A program made the position numbers and the translations under genes. The notes beneath the pieces were generated by a model that worked only from the letters and a program-made list of their open reading frames with translations, did no database searches and had not been told where the DNA came from. Below, piece by piece: positions 1 to 5,963 of a stretch of DNA of 5,963 bases; positions within the stretch are counted from its first letter, which is position 1; every line of letters starts with the position of its first letter. Origin of the DNA: Blastocatellia bacterium. GTDB lineage: Bacteria > Acidobacteriota > Blastocatellia > Pyrinomonadales > Pyrinomonadaceae. The stretch spans positions 1 through 5,963 of the forward strand of contig PSRF01000022.1 of NCBI GenBank assembly GCA_003175865.1, written 5' to 3'.

Positions 1-1076
1 TCGGTTTGTCGTTGCTTGCAAAAGGATTGGTCGGCTTCGTTATTCCGTTTGGTGTGTTAGCACTGTATTACACCTTTCGAAGGCGAGTTCCTGAACGCGA
101 GGTTAGAAAGAGTTTGGTTTGGGGTATCCCCCTGGCGATCGCTATCTCAGCTGTTTGGTATGGTCCAGTCATCGCCAAACACGGCAGGACATTCATCGAT
201 CAATTTTTTATTCAGCATCACTTCGCTCGCTTCGTCTCAAACAAATACCACCACCCGCAGCGATTCTATTTTTACTTTTCGATAATTGCGTTAATGGCAT
301 TGCCTTGGACTACCGTCTTAACTGAAGAGATTGCTGTCACCAGGCTGCGAGATTTTCAAGACAACACTGCAATTGGCAAGACGCGCATGTTTGCGCTCGC
401 GTGGCTCGTTTTACCCATCCTTTTTTTCTCGTTTTCAAGCTCCAAACTACCGGGGTATATCCTGCCTGCTGTACCGGCAGCGGCGTTGTTGATTGCAGAT
501 CGAATTCAGAACGGAAATTCACGTTGGACCATGCGAATCGCGGGAGTGATTTGTCTGAGTTTAGGAATTACAGGACTGCTCTATGCATTACGCTCGAACG
601 CGTTGCCACCTGGTAAGTCACTTCTGATTATGAGTCCATTCCTAATCGGTGGAGCAGTTTCGATAGTTCTCGCGAAATGGCGAAGTTTTTCGGCGTTAGT
701 GATCGGTTGCTCGACGGTGTTGGCGCTGGTACTGGTGATTCATTCAGTAGCACCGACGATTGCAGTAAAAGAATCAGCGCGCGATCTGCTTCGCCGCGCT
801 GATGAACTTGGGTTTTCGCAAACACCCATTTATGCACGAGTAGGTTCCGATCGAACGCCCGAGTTTTACGCGGCCGGGCGAGTGGTTTACGGTTCAGACG
901 GCGAACCTATCACCCTGGATGAGTTTCCGAAGATGCGCGAGGCAGCCCGAGAGCAGGGTGGCACGATACTGGTGTTTGTACATCCAGATTATATTGATCT
1001 GATAAAGCGCTCGCCTGATATGCAAGCGATTGGAACAAACGGCAACGTCGCGTTGATCGTAGTGAATGTTCGTTAA
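1..1076 (+). CDS. ArnT/PMT-like membrane glycosyltransferase (GT-C fold), 5'-truncated by the window edge
   Basis: This is the C-terminal part of a polytopic inner-membrane glycosyltransferase of the ArnT/dolichyl-phosphate-mannose mannosyltransferase type. Such enzymes move a sugar from a polyprenyl-phosphate carrier to a lipid or protein on the outer face of the membrane. The reading frame is open to the left edge, so the start lies outside; 357 codons remain, ending in TAA. Counting from the TTG at base 6, I see the family's LAKG motif (residues 4-7), a loop with HHFARF and HHPQ (71-85) followed by a helix ending ALPW, then the SSKLPGYILP motif (145-154) that resembles ArnT's KLPTYILP. About seven hydrophobic helices precede a soluble tail (about 250-356) containing PEFYAAGR. 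The catalytic N-terminal loop is not in the window, so the acceptor and sugar cannot be named. The family assignment is firm. L-Ara4N transfer to lipid A is only one possibility, because many bacterial members have other substrates. Confidence 0.82.
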   Translation, partial: GLSLLAKGLVGFVIPFGVLALYYTFRRRVPEREVRKSLVWGIPLAIAISAVWYGPVIAKHGRTFIDQFFIQHHFARFVSNKYHHPQRFYFYFSIIALMALPWTTVLTEEIAVTRLRDFQDNTAIGKTRMFALAWLVLPILFFSFSSSKLPGYILPAVPAAALLIADRIQNGNSRWTMRIAGVICLSLGITGLLYALRSNALPPGKSLLIMSPFLIGGAVSIVLAKWRSFSALVIGCSTVLALVLVIHSVAPTIAVKESARDLLRRADELGFSQTPIYARVGSDRTPEFYAAGRVVYGSDGEPITLDEFPKMREAAREQGGTILVFVHPDYIDLIKRSPDMQAIGTNGNVALIVVNVR

Positions 1077-1187
1077 GCTTCAGCTTGTCGATGGTGCCAA
1101 ATAAATCCAATTTGTATGAAGAGGTTATTCCAATCTACATTTGAATCGAAATTCAGTCGTGGTCGGCAACCTAAAGCTGATCGAACA

Positions 1188-2144
1188 TCACCGGAGAGAT
1201 CGATCGAAGAATTCAATTACGATTCGGTCATAACCCTCACCTTGTTCGCCGGTGGCGAGTGGTAGGTTAAAACCGCTCAACGGTAAGTCTAATCGAACTT
1301 CCACGTTGCTTCGGTTGGGAAAGCATTGGCCCACGGCGGCAGTCGAATCTTTTAAATAGCCCGCGTCAGCTCCCGAGAGAAGCAGAACGTGTTGTTCACG
1401 AAGATTCGCAGCGACATTGCATGCATCTACATTCTCGTAAGCACGAAACAGATACAGTCGCAGAGCCTTCAGCGTTAATGAATTGATAAACGAATTATCG
1501 ATTCCCACGTTCGACTTGATGGAAGTACGGACCAGTTCCTCTGAAGAACGCGGAACTGAATCAAGCACCAGTACTTTGATATGGTTGTCCGTGCGCGCAG
1601 CTCCTAACGCGGCGAAAGCACCCAATTCAACTCCGTAGATACCAAACCGATCCCCAACCAATTTTTCTTTGTTATCTGATTTCAGCTGACGAAGGAAGTC
1701 CAGTGCGCCAAGCAGATCCTCACTTTCACGAGCACCGAATGATGTCCATTTAACGGGAGGGTTGAGTCCGTGTCCGCGAAGATCGGGCCAGAGGATTGTG
1801 AACCCAGTTGTCTCGTTAATTTTGACGCCGAGGTTAATGAGCCATGAACGATCAGCCCCATAACGATGTAGCAGCACCACCGCTGGCGCGCCTTCCGCGC
1901 CCTTCAGCAACCAGCCTCGCGCACGCGACCCATCTGGATTGGTCCATGTCTCGTCTGAGACCTTGACTGCTGGACCACTAAATTGTTTGAAAGCTTCAGG
2001 AGTTACGAGATATGCGCGTCTTGGCGGACTGGTAATTCCGTAAACAACGAGACCTACTGAACCAATGACGGCCAGCACAACAATTAAGACTATAGGCAAA
2101 AAGGATCTGACTAGTCTCTTGCCAAATCTGCGTCGAGGAGGCAT
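1188..2144 (-). CDS. Membrane-anchored alpha/beta-hydrolase-fold protein lacking the catalytic Ser and His (likely pseudo-hydrolase)
   Basis: The 318-residue product has a basic N-terminus (MPPRRRFGKR), one hydrophobic segment at about 14-36 without a clear cleavage site, and then an alpha/beta hydrolase domain facing the periplasm. The fold is read from VVLLHRYGADRSW (89-101, oxyanion region), LWPDLRGHG (118-126), the nucleophile-elbow position GIYGVELG (168-175) and LVLDSVP (192-198). The usual GxSxG serine is Glu173 (codon GAA). Near the C-terminus the position where the family normally has the histidine (as in AGHN) reads SGFN, with Phe292. Asp260 in SGAD could be the remaining acid. The usual HG of the oxyanion hole is HR. 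The frame is intact with no frameshift, so this looks like a maintained non-catalytic or altered protein rather than decay. No good Shine-Dalgarno precedes the ATG, but the basic-plus-hydrophobic start fits an anchor. It lies 104 bases downstream of mobA on the same strand. The substrate or partner is unknown. Confidence 0.75.
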   Translation of the reverse strand: MPPRRRFGKRLVRSFLPIVLIVVLAVIGSVGLVVYGITSPPRRAYLVTPEAFKQFSGPAVKVSDETWTNPDGSRARGWLLKGAEGAPAVVLLHRYGADRSWLINLGVKINETTGFTILWPDLRGHGLNPPVKWTSFGARESEDLLGALDFLRQLKSDNKEKLVGDRFGIYGVELGAFAALGAARTDNHIKVLVLDSVPRSSEELVRTSIKSNVGIDNSFINSLTLKALRLYLFRAYENVDACNVAANLREQHVLLLSGADAGYLKDSTAAVGQCFPNRSNVEVRLDLPLSGFNLPLATGEQGEGYDRIVIEFFDRSLR

Positions 2145-2187
2145 CTAGGAAGTCCAGATTCTTGATTGTCGATCGTCGATCTGTATT

Positions 2188-2216
2188 AGACACCAGGCTT
2201 CCGTGCCTGCCTGTCT
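2188..2216. repeat. Imperfect REP-like palindrome between mobA and the hydrolase-fold gene
   Basis: AGACA (2188-2192) pairs with TGTCT (2212-2216), and inside it CAGGC (2194-2198) pairs with GCCTG (2205-2209) around the loop TTCCGT. This gives a 10-bp stem with a small internal loop. No T run follows on the mobA strand, so it is not a classical terminator. The CAGGCTTCC core resembles dispersed intergenic palindromes I recall from Acidobacteriota-like genomes; that link is inference. A 7-bp tandem GTCGATC repeat (2168-2181) lies next to it. Confidence 0.42.
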
Positions 2217-2248
2217 GGCGACTGAGAAATGATTACACGCCCAATCCG

Positions 2249-2827
2249 CTACTGCGAAATCGCCTCATCATAATCTTGAGGCGTGTTGATGTTAACAAAA
2301 AACCTTCGTGACTGTTCCAGTTGTTCCAGTTCTGAAAAAGCAACCCAACGAGTGTTAACTGTCTCGAGCAGCTCGAGTGGGCGACGCCGGCCTCCCTTAA
2401 TAAGATCAGTGGCGTGTCTGCGGCATGGATCTGTTCGGTACAACGCGCACAAAGGTTGAGGCCGATTATCCGGTTGAATCGGTACGACTGCTTCGTACTC
2501 CTCTCTTAGTTCCTTAAGTCGAATAAAGAGGTCGGGCGTCACAAAGGGCAGATCACAGGCGACAATCAATGCCCACTCGGTCGAGCAAGCGGCCAGTGCT
2601 GCGTGTAGACCACCAAGTGCGCCCCATTTCGGGTAAACGTCCTCGACGGACCTTAAACTTGGATTTTCAAATTTACTACCTACTACCGTTACGGAACTCG
2701 TTACGCCAAATAAAGCTTGAGCAATCCTGTCGACAAATTTCTGCTTGTCGATTAAGAGTTGAGACTTGTCTGTTCCCATTCTGCTCGATGCTCCGCCAGC
2801 GAGGATGAAGCCTTCGATTTGGTCCAT
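2249..2827 (-). CDS. mobA: Molybdenum cofactor guanylyltransferase MobA
   Basis: MobA is a cytoplasmic enzyme that transfers GMP from GTP to molybdopterin-molybdenum, making the guanine dinucleotide cofactor used by DMSO-reductase-family enzymes. The product (192 residues from the chosen ATG) matches MobA in length and motif order. It has the nucleotide-binding LAGGASSRMGTDK (9-21), then VEDVYPKWGALGGLHAAL (about 61-78), the metal-site VACDLPF (89-95, Asp92), and a C-terminal NINTPQDY (179-186). I chose the ATG because it places LAGG eight residues in, as is usual. The frame continues upstream to a TTG at 2872 (15 more residues) with a GTG in between. No convincing ribosome binding site settles the matter. 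No other molybdenum cofactor gene is nearby. A related nucleotidyltransferase such as MocA is less likely given the NTPQD ending and the length. Confidence 0.9.
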   Translation of the reverse strand: MDQIEGFILAGGASSRMGTDKSQLLIDKQKFVDRIAQALFGVTSSVTVVGSKFENPSLRSVEDVYPKWGALGGLHAALAACSTEWALIVACDLPFVTPDLFIRLKELREEYEAVVPIQPDNRPQPLCALYRTDPCRRHATDLIKGGRRRPLELLETVNTRWVAFSELEQLEQSRRFFVNINTPQDYDEAISQ

Positions 2828-2908
2828 GTCAGTGTGATTGCTATTGGCCGCAGGGGCTCCCACTCCGCGCAAATTAACATGCGTTTGGCTGCGCGCAAAG
2901 TCCTAATC

Positions 2909-2946
2909 CGTCAATCTTGACCGATTTCTTTTGTGACGTTTATAGT
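2909..2946 (+). promoter_or_regulatory. Putative sigma70-like promoter for the S55-type gene, with an overlapping TTGAC inverted repeat
   Basis: TTGACC (2917-2922) and TATAGT (2941-2946) are separated by 18 bases. Each differs from the sigma70 consensus at one position. This lies about 90 bases upstream of the S55-type gene and points toward it. The -35 box is also the right arm of GTCAA-TC-TTGAC (2910-2921), which puts a TTGACG on the opposite strand too. No good -10 follows on that strand, so a mobA promoter there is not supported. The repeat could instead be a small operator. The assignment is by pattern only. Confidence 0.42.
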
Positions 2947-3033
2947 CGCTGGTGGCGCGACGCAGATTTTCTGCATCTATAGCATCGTTGGGGTTTCTTA
3001 TTTAGTTCGTCTGGTAGTAGAGGTTTCGTTTTG

Positions 3034-4890
3034 ATGAAAAGCTTTCGATTACTGATCGTTCTGATGTTCCTGCTCGCGATCATTTCAGCAACAGGGGCTG
3101 GTCAAACTGCTGTTAATCCGGCTCCCAAAGCGCTTCCCGTTTTTCCGATAGAGGACATTAAGCCCGGAATGAAAGGCACCGCGCGGACGGTTTTCAGCGG
3201 TACTCAGGCAGAGGAGTTTGGTGTCGAGGTCTTAGGAATCCTCCCTGGTTTTCCGGGTGCGCATCAGTCGGCGATCATTGCAAGGCTGACCGGCGCTAAT
3301 GTCGAAAAGACTGGCGTGTTTGCGGGCATGTCAGGTTCTCCAGTGTTCATTGATGGAAAGATCGTCGGTGCCATCGCATTTAGTTTTCCATTCTCGAAAG
3401 ACCCCATCGCAGGGATTACCCCGATCAAGCAGATGATCGATCTGTTTGATAAGGGCACCGGTAGCGACAAACCCAAGGAACCGCATTCTGTATCATTTTC
3501 GCAACTGGCGGGAACTGACTGGAAATCAAATCTACCAAAACCAACCGTTTCATCCGTGTCACTGCTGGCTCCAGTCAGCGCTGGTTCGCCAATGATGCCG
3601 TTGTTGGGACAACAGATGGTGCCAATTGCGACTCCACTTGTTTTCACCGGCATTAGCCAAGAATCTCTTGCGCTTTTCGCGCCTCAACTAGCAGCCAACG
3701 GCTTGTTACCGGTTGCCGGCGTTGGTGGCTCGGCACCAATTACTTCGCTTGGTCCAGTTGACGCCAACACGTTTCCGATTGGCAGCTCGATCAGCGTCCA
3801 ACTCGTCCGCGGCGACTATTCATTGGCCGCAGCAGGAACAGTCACAATGCGTGATGGGGATCGGATTTACGCGTTTGGCCATCCTTTTTTAAGTCTTGGT
3901 TCTTCAGATATGCCGATGACTGAGACGTCCGTCGTAACCGTCATTTCTAACGTCAACAATTCATTCAAGCTGTCAGTCCCAGGCAAAATGGTTGGGTCGA
4001 TTTCGCAGGATCGGGCGTCAGGAATTTTTGGCATGCTAGGTAAAGCGCCGAAGATGATTCCGGTCAAGATTAATCTGCACACGAGTCGAGATCGTCAGGA
4101 AACGTACTCTTACGAAATCGCAAATGACTCTTTCCTTACCCCTTTGCTTCTGAACATCACCGTATTCAATACGATCACGTCGAGTGAGCGGGCATTGGGA
4201 GACTCTACCATCAGCATCAAGGGTGAGATCAAAGTAAAAGGACAAGAAACTATTCAGGTCGATCGTCGGTTTTCATCGGCAAATTCAGCAATCACTGCCT
4301 CAAGTGCAGTCGCCGCACCGGTTGGTTCATTGCTGGCCAGTGGCTTCGATGATGTGCAGGTGGATGGGATCAACCTGGACATCACATCTACTGACACAAA
4401 GTATGCGGCTACGCTAGAAAGGGTGGCGATCGATCGAACGGAAGTTAGACGCGGCGATAAGATTGAAGTGCAGGCCTACGTTCGAACCGATTCCGGCAAG
4501 CAGTTTGTGCAAAGAATTCCGGTACAGATTCCTGAAGATGCGGCGCTAGGTCAGTTGCTTGTATTCGTTGGTGATGGTGGGGCGTTGCAGGAGGGCTCAC
4601 CTGCAAAATCGTTTGTCCCACAGGATCTCGGTCAACTCGTTCGCGCAATTAACACTGTGAAAAAGAGTGATCGGTTGTACGTGAAACTTTACCGCATTAC
4701 TCCTGGCGCAGTGATTGGAAGCAACGAAATGCCAAACTTGCCACCCTCAGTAGTCGCTACCTTGAACAGCGATCGTACTTCGGGGGGTTACACACCTACT
4801 GTCTTGTCACCGGTTTACGAAATGGAATTGCCGCCTGCTGAGTTTGTGATTTCTGGGCAACAGCTGATTGCGGTTGAGGTAGTTCGTTAG
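3034..4890 (+). CDS. Secreted SpoIVB/S55-type peptidase-like protein with permuted motif order
   Basis: The product of 618 residues begins with a signal peptide (hydrophobic core about 6-18, cleavage near 20-25), so it should be exported. Residues about 36-140 carry FPIEDIKPGMKGTART, then GVFAGMSGSPVFIDGKIVGAI with Ser100, matching the nucleophile motif of SpoIVB family S55 (GMSGSP). A Ser/Pro/Ala-rich linker follows (about 150-245). Then GDRIYAFGHPFLSLG with His283 matches the S55 histidine region, followed by GSISQDRASGIFGMLG. The C-terminal third (about 440-618) looks like beta-sandwich domains with an IPVQIPEDA strand and no motif I recognise. In SpoIVB the His region precedes the Ser; here the order is reversed. 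The substrate is unknown; autoprocessing or an envelope role is possible. I chose the ATG at 3034; a TTG sits directly before it at 3031, and AGAGG at 3019-3023 could serve either. A terminator follows the stop, so the gene is probably monocistronic. It runs divergent from mobA. Confidence 0.85.
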   Translation: MKSFRLLIVLMFLLAIISATGAGQTAVNPAPKALPVFPIEDIKPGMKGTARTVFSGTQAEEFGVEVLGILPGFPGAHQSAIIARLTGANVEKTGVFAGMSGSPVFIDGKIVGAIAFSFPFSKDPIAGITPIKQMIDLFDKGTGSDKPKEPHSVSFSQLAGTDWKSNLPKPTVSSVSLLAPVSAGSPMMPLLGQQMVPIATPLVFTGISQESLALFAPQLAANGLLPVAGVGGSAPITSLGPVDANTFPIGSSISVQLVRGDYSLAAAGTVTMRDGDRIYAFGHPFLSLGSSDMPMTETSVVTVISNVNNSFKLSVPGKMVGSISQDRASGIFGMLGKAPKMIPVKINLHTSRDRQETYSYEIANDSFLTPLLLNITVFNTITSSERALGDSTISIKGEIKVKGQETIQVDRRFSSANSAITASSAVAAPVGSLLASGFDDVQVDGINLDITSTDTKYAATLERVAIDRTEVRRGDKIEVQAYVRTDSGKQFVQRIPVQIPEDAALGQLLVFVGDGGALQEGSPAKSFVPQDLGQLVRAINTVKKSDRLYVKLYRITPGAVIGSNEMPNLPPSVVATLNSDRTSGGYTPTVLSPVYEMELPPAEFVISGQQLIAVEVVR

Positions 4891-4915
4891 TTTTTGATTC
4901 GAGTTGCGAATAAGT

Positions 4916-4945
4916 AAAAGCCCGGTGTTTCGCACCGGGCTTTTT
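4916..4945. terminator. Bidirectional rho-independent terminator
   Basis: AAAAGCCCGGTG (4916-4927) and CACCGGGCTTTT (4933-4944) are a perfect 12-bp inverted repeat around the 5-base loop TTTCG. A run of T follows on the + strand, and the A run before the stem gives a T run on the - strand. The hairpin sits between two convergent genes ending at 4890 and 4947, so it probably stops transcription from both sides. Confidence 0.88.
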
Positions 4946-4946
4946 G

Positions 4947-5885
4947 TTAGCCGGCGACACCTGCAAGTGCTCTTATGCGTTCTTTAAACGCTGCCGCTAA
5001 CCGGTTTACGTCTTCAGCTGAATAGTTTGCCGCGCGAAACGCGTCTTTTATTTGTTCGTCGGACAGACGGCCGAGATACTGACTGAGCCAACGTGCATCC
5101 GCTACAGAAATATTCTCAAAGAGTTTCTTGTTTTTGCCGCCGTAGTTGAAATCGATGGTGTTACCGCTCACTTTCTGAATGAACTTAGCTTTCACGTAGT
5201 CATCGGGGTTGTTTCGACTTCGTGAGAGAGCACCACCAGTTTTACCAAATGATCCTCCCAAATCGCTGACGATGTAGAGCAATGCATCCTCGCTGGTACC
5301 ACCCTTCGTCGCAAGGATTTGATTGTTATCGTCTTTCATGTCCCAGTTATTAATCATTAGCATCATGATCTTGAGACCCTGAAATTCCCGTTTACCGATG
5401 AAGGGGTTGCTCTCCCACTGCCATAACCCCGTCCGCTTAATAGTTTTCGGCCTGGCTTCCATCCGGACATTCTGGAACGTTCCCTTGCCTTCAATGGTCA
5501 GCGAAGGTACCAGGTACGAAATCTCGGTTGGGTAACCAACTGCCCACACAAGCCGGTTGGCAGCAGTTTCGGGTTGCGCTTCTTTGCTGAGCTTTGCCAT
5601 CCACTCATTACCGCTTCCATCCCTAACGCGGTACTTCTTGGACCATCCGGTCTTTTTCTCCTCGATGAACGTTACGTGTGTTAAATCCGGTTTCATCTGT
5701 TCGCCGCCGTTTCCGAGTAGCAGATTGCGCGACTCGAGATCGGTGGGTTCGCTCCAGATCGTCGGGGTACCGGGGTACTCCTTCTTCTCTTTTTTGTCTT
5801 TGTTTTGAGGTACAGCTGAGCCAGCTATTACCAGGGCCAATACAACTGAAAAGAGTAGATAGAGGGTATTTCGTGTTCGCAGCAT
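4947..5885 (-). CDS. Exported protein with kinase-like (FAM20/HipA/PI3K-type) motifs
   Basis: The 312-residue product starts with a signal peptide (MLRTRNTLYLLFSVVLALVIAGSA, cleavage near 24) and a Lys-rich stretch (NKDKKEKKEY). The start is fixed by GAGGAG six bases upstream; the frame runs on to 5948 but lacks such a site. The body has a layout typical of atypical kinases: a glycine-containing strand region and WMAKL with Lys98 (possible ATP lysine), an ETAANRLVWAVGYPTE helix with Glu106, MINNWDMKDDNN (177-188) as a possible catalytic loop, and YIVSDLGGSFG (204-214) with Asp208 as a possible metal ligand, resembling the DNG-x-x-FG of FAM20-type kinases. The C-terminal part (about 258-305) is helical (LSDEQIKDAFRAANYSAEDVNRL). 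The gene is convergent with the S55-type gene and shares its terminator. The kinase reading is inference from spaced motifs; I do not know a characterised homologue. A non-catalytic exported protein with that fold is an alternative. Confidence 0.6.
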   Translation of the reverse strand: MLRTRNTLYLLFSVVLALVIAGSAVPQNKDKKEKKEYPGTPTIWSEPTDLESRNLLLGNGGEQMKPDLTHVTFIEEKKTGWSKKYRVRDGSGNEWMAKLSKEAQPETAANRLVWAVGYPTEISYLVPSLTIEGKGTFQNVRMEARPKTIKRTGLWQWESNPFIGKREFQGLKIMMLMINNWDMKDDNNQILATKGGTSEDALLYIVSDLGGSFGKTGGALSRSRNNPDDYVKAKFIQKVSGNTIDFNYGGKNKKLFENISVADARWLSQYLGRLSDEQIKDAFRAANYSAEDVNRLAAAFKERIRALAGVAG

Positions 5886-5891
5886 TGGATG

Positions 5892-5897
5892 CTCCTC
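5892..5897 (-). promoter_or_regulatory. Shine-Dalgarno site that fixes the start of the kinase-like gene
   Basis: Read on the - strand this is GAGGAG, six bases before the ATG at 5885. It supports the shorter start, whose product begins directly with a signal peptide, over the ATG at 5948 that would add 21 residues in front of it. Confidence 0.75.
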
Positions 5898-5963
5898 GAT
5901 GTAAGTTTCCAATACAACAGGGGGCTTCGTCGTCTCGTAAATACGCACGAGTTAACGTGTGGC

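Noticed and set aside
1077..1187. Search for a terminator in the convergent gap between the glycosyltransferase and the hydrolase-fold gene
   Set aside because: Only short AGCTT/AGCTG matches far apart are present. No compact GC-rich hairpin with a T run is seen on either strand.
2569..2808. A 79-codon open frame on the + strand
   Set aside because: It is antisense to mobA, whose motifs are clear, and shows no ribosome binding site or recognisable domain.
3264..3653. A 129-codon open frame on the - strand
   Set aside because: It lies wholly inside the S55-type gene in antisense. Its protein shows no recognisable motif, while the + strand frame has a signal peptide and family motifs.
5557..5808. 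An 83-codon open frame on the + strand
   Set aside because: It is antisense to the signal peptide and N-terminal part of the kinase-like gene. The Phe/Leu/Ser-rich product is the expected mirror of its Lys/Glu-rich stretch.
5934..5951. CTCGT-8 bases-ACGAG inverted repeat upstream of the kinase-like gene
   Set aside because: The arms are only five bases and the spacing is not supported by any second copy, so chance is a sufficient explanation. No convincing -35/-10 pair was found in this short stretch either.
1..5963. A novel multi-gene defence, mobile or biosynthetic system
   Set aside because: The genes are on mixed strands with separate control regions and terminators. No nuclease, transposase, integrase, toxin pair or repeat array is seen, and base use looks even across the window.

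Overview
The window looks like ordinary chromosome from a Gram-negative bacterium with roughly balanced base composition. The best guess is an Acidobacteriota member (Blastocatellia-like). That guess rests on the recalled look of three proteins: a long secreted S55-type protein, a membrane-anchored alpha/beta hydrolase-fold protein and a secreted kinase-like protein. No rRNA, tRNA or other marker is present to confirm it. There is no mobile element, CRISPR array, tRNA or phage-like gene, and no gene-free stretch longer than about 210 bases.

Layout, left to right: (1) the C-terminal part of an ArnT/PMT-like membrane glycosyltransferase on the + strand, cut by the left edge. (2) A 111-base convergent gap with no clear terminator. 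(3) A membrane-anchored alpha/beta-hydrolase-fold protein on the - strand that has lost its nucleophile serine and its usual histidine. (4) A 104-base gap holding a REP-like imperfect palindrome. (5) mobA, the molybdenum cofactor guanylyltransferase, on the - strand. (6) A roughly 200-base divergent control region with a good sigma70-like promoter reading right. (7) A secreted protein of about 618 residues with SpoIVB/S55 peptidase motifs in the opposite order to SpoIVB. (8) A strong bidirectional terminator in a convergent gap. (9) A secreted or periplasmic protein on the - strand with kinase-like (FAM20/HipA/PI3K-type) motifs, followed by a short upstream region at the right edge.

The genes do not form an obvious pathway. 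Three of the five products other than MobA are predicted to act in or beyond the inner membrane without being classical enzymes of one process, and mobA stands alone without other cofactor genes. I see no convincing multi-gene novel system. The items most worth a second look are single proteins: the permuted S55 protein, the pseudo-hydrolase and the exported kinase-like protein.
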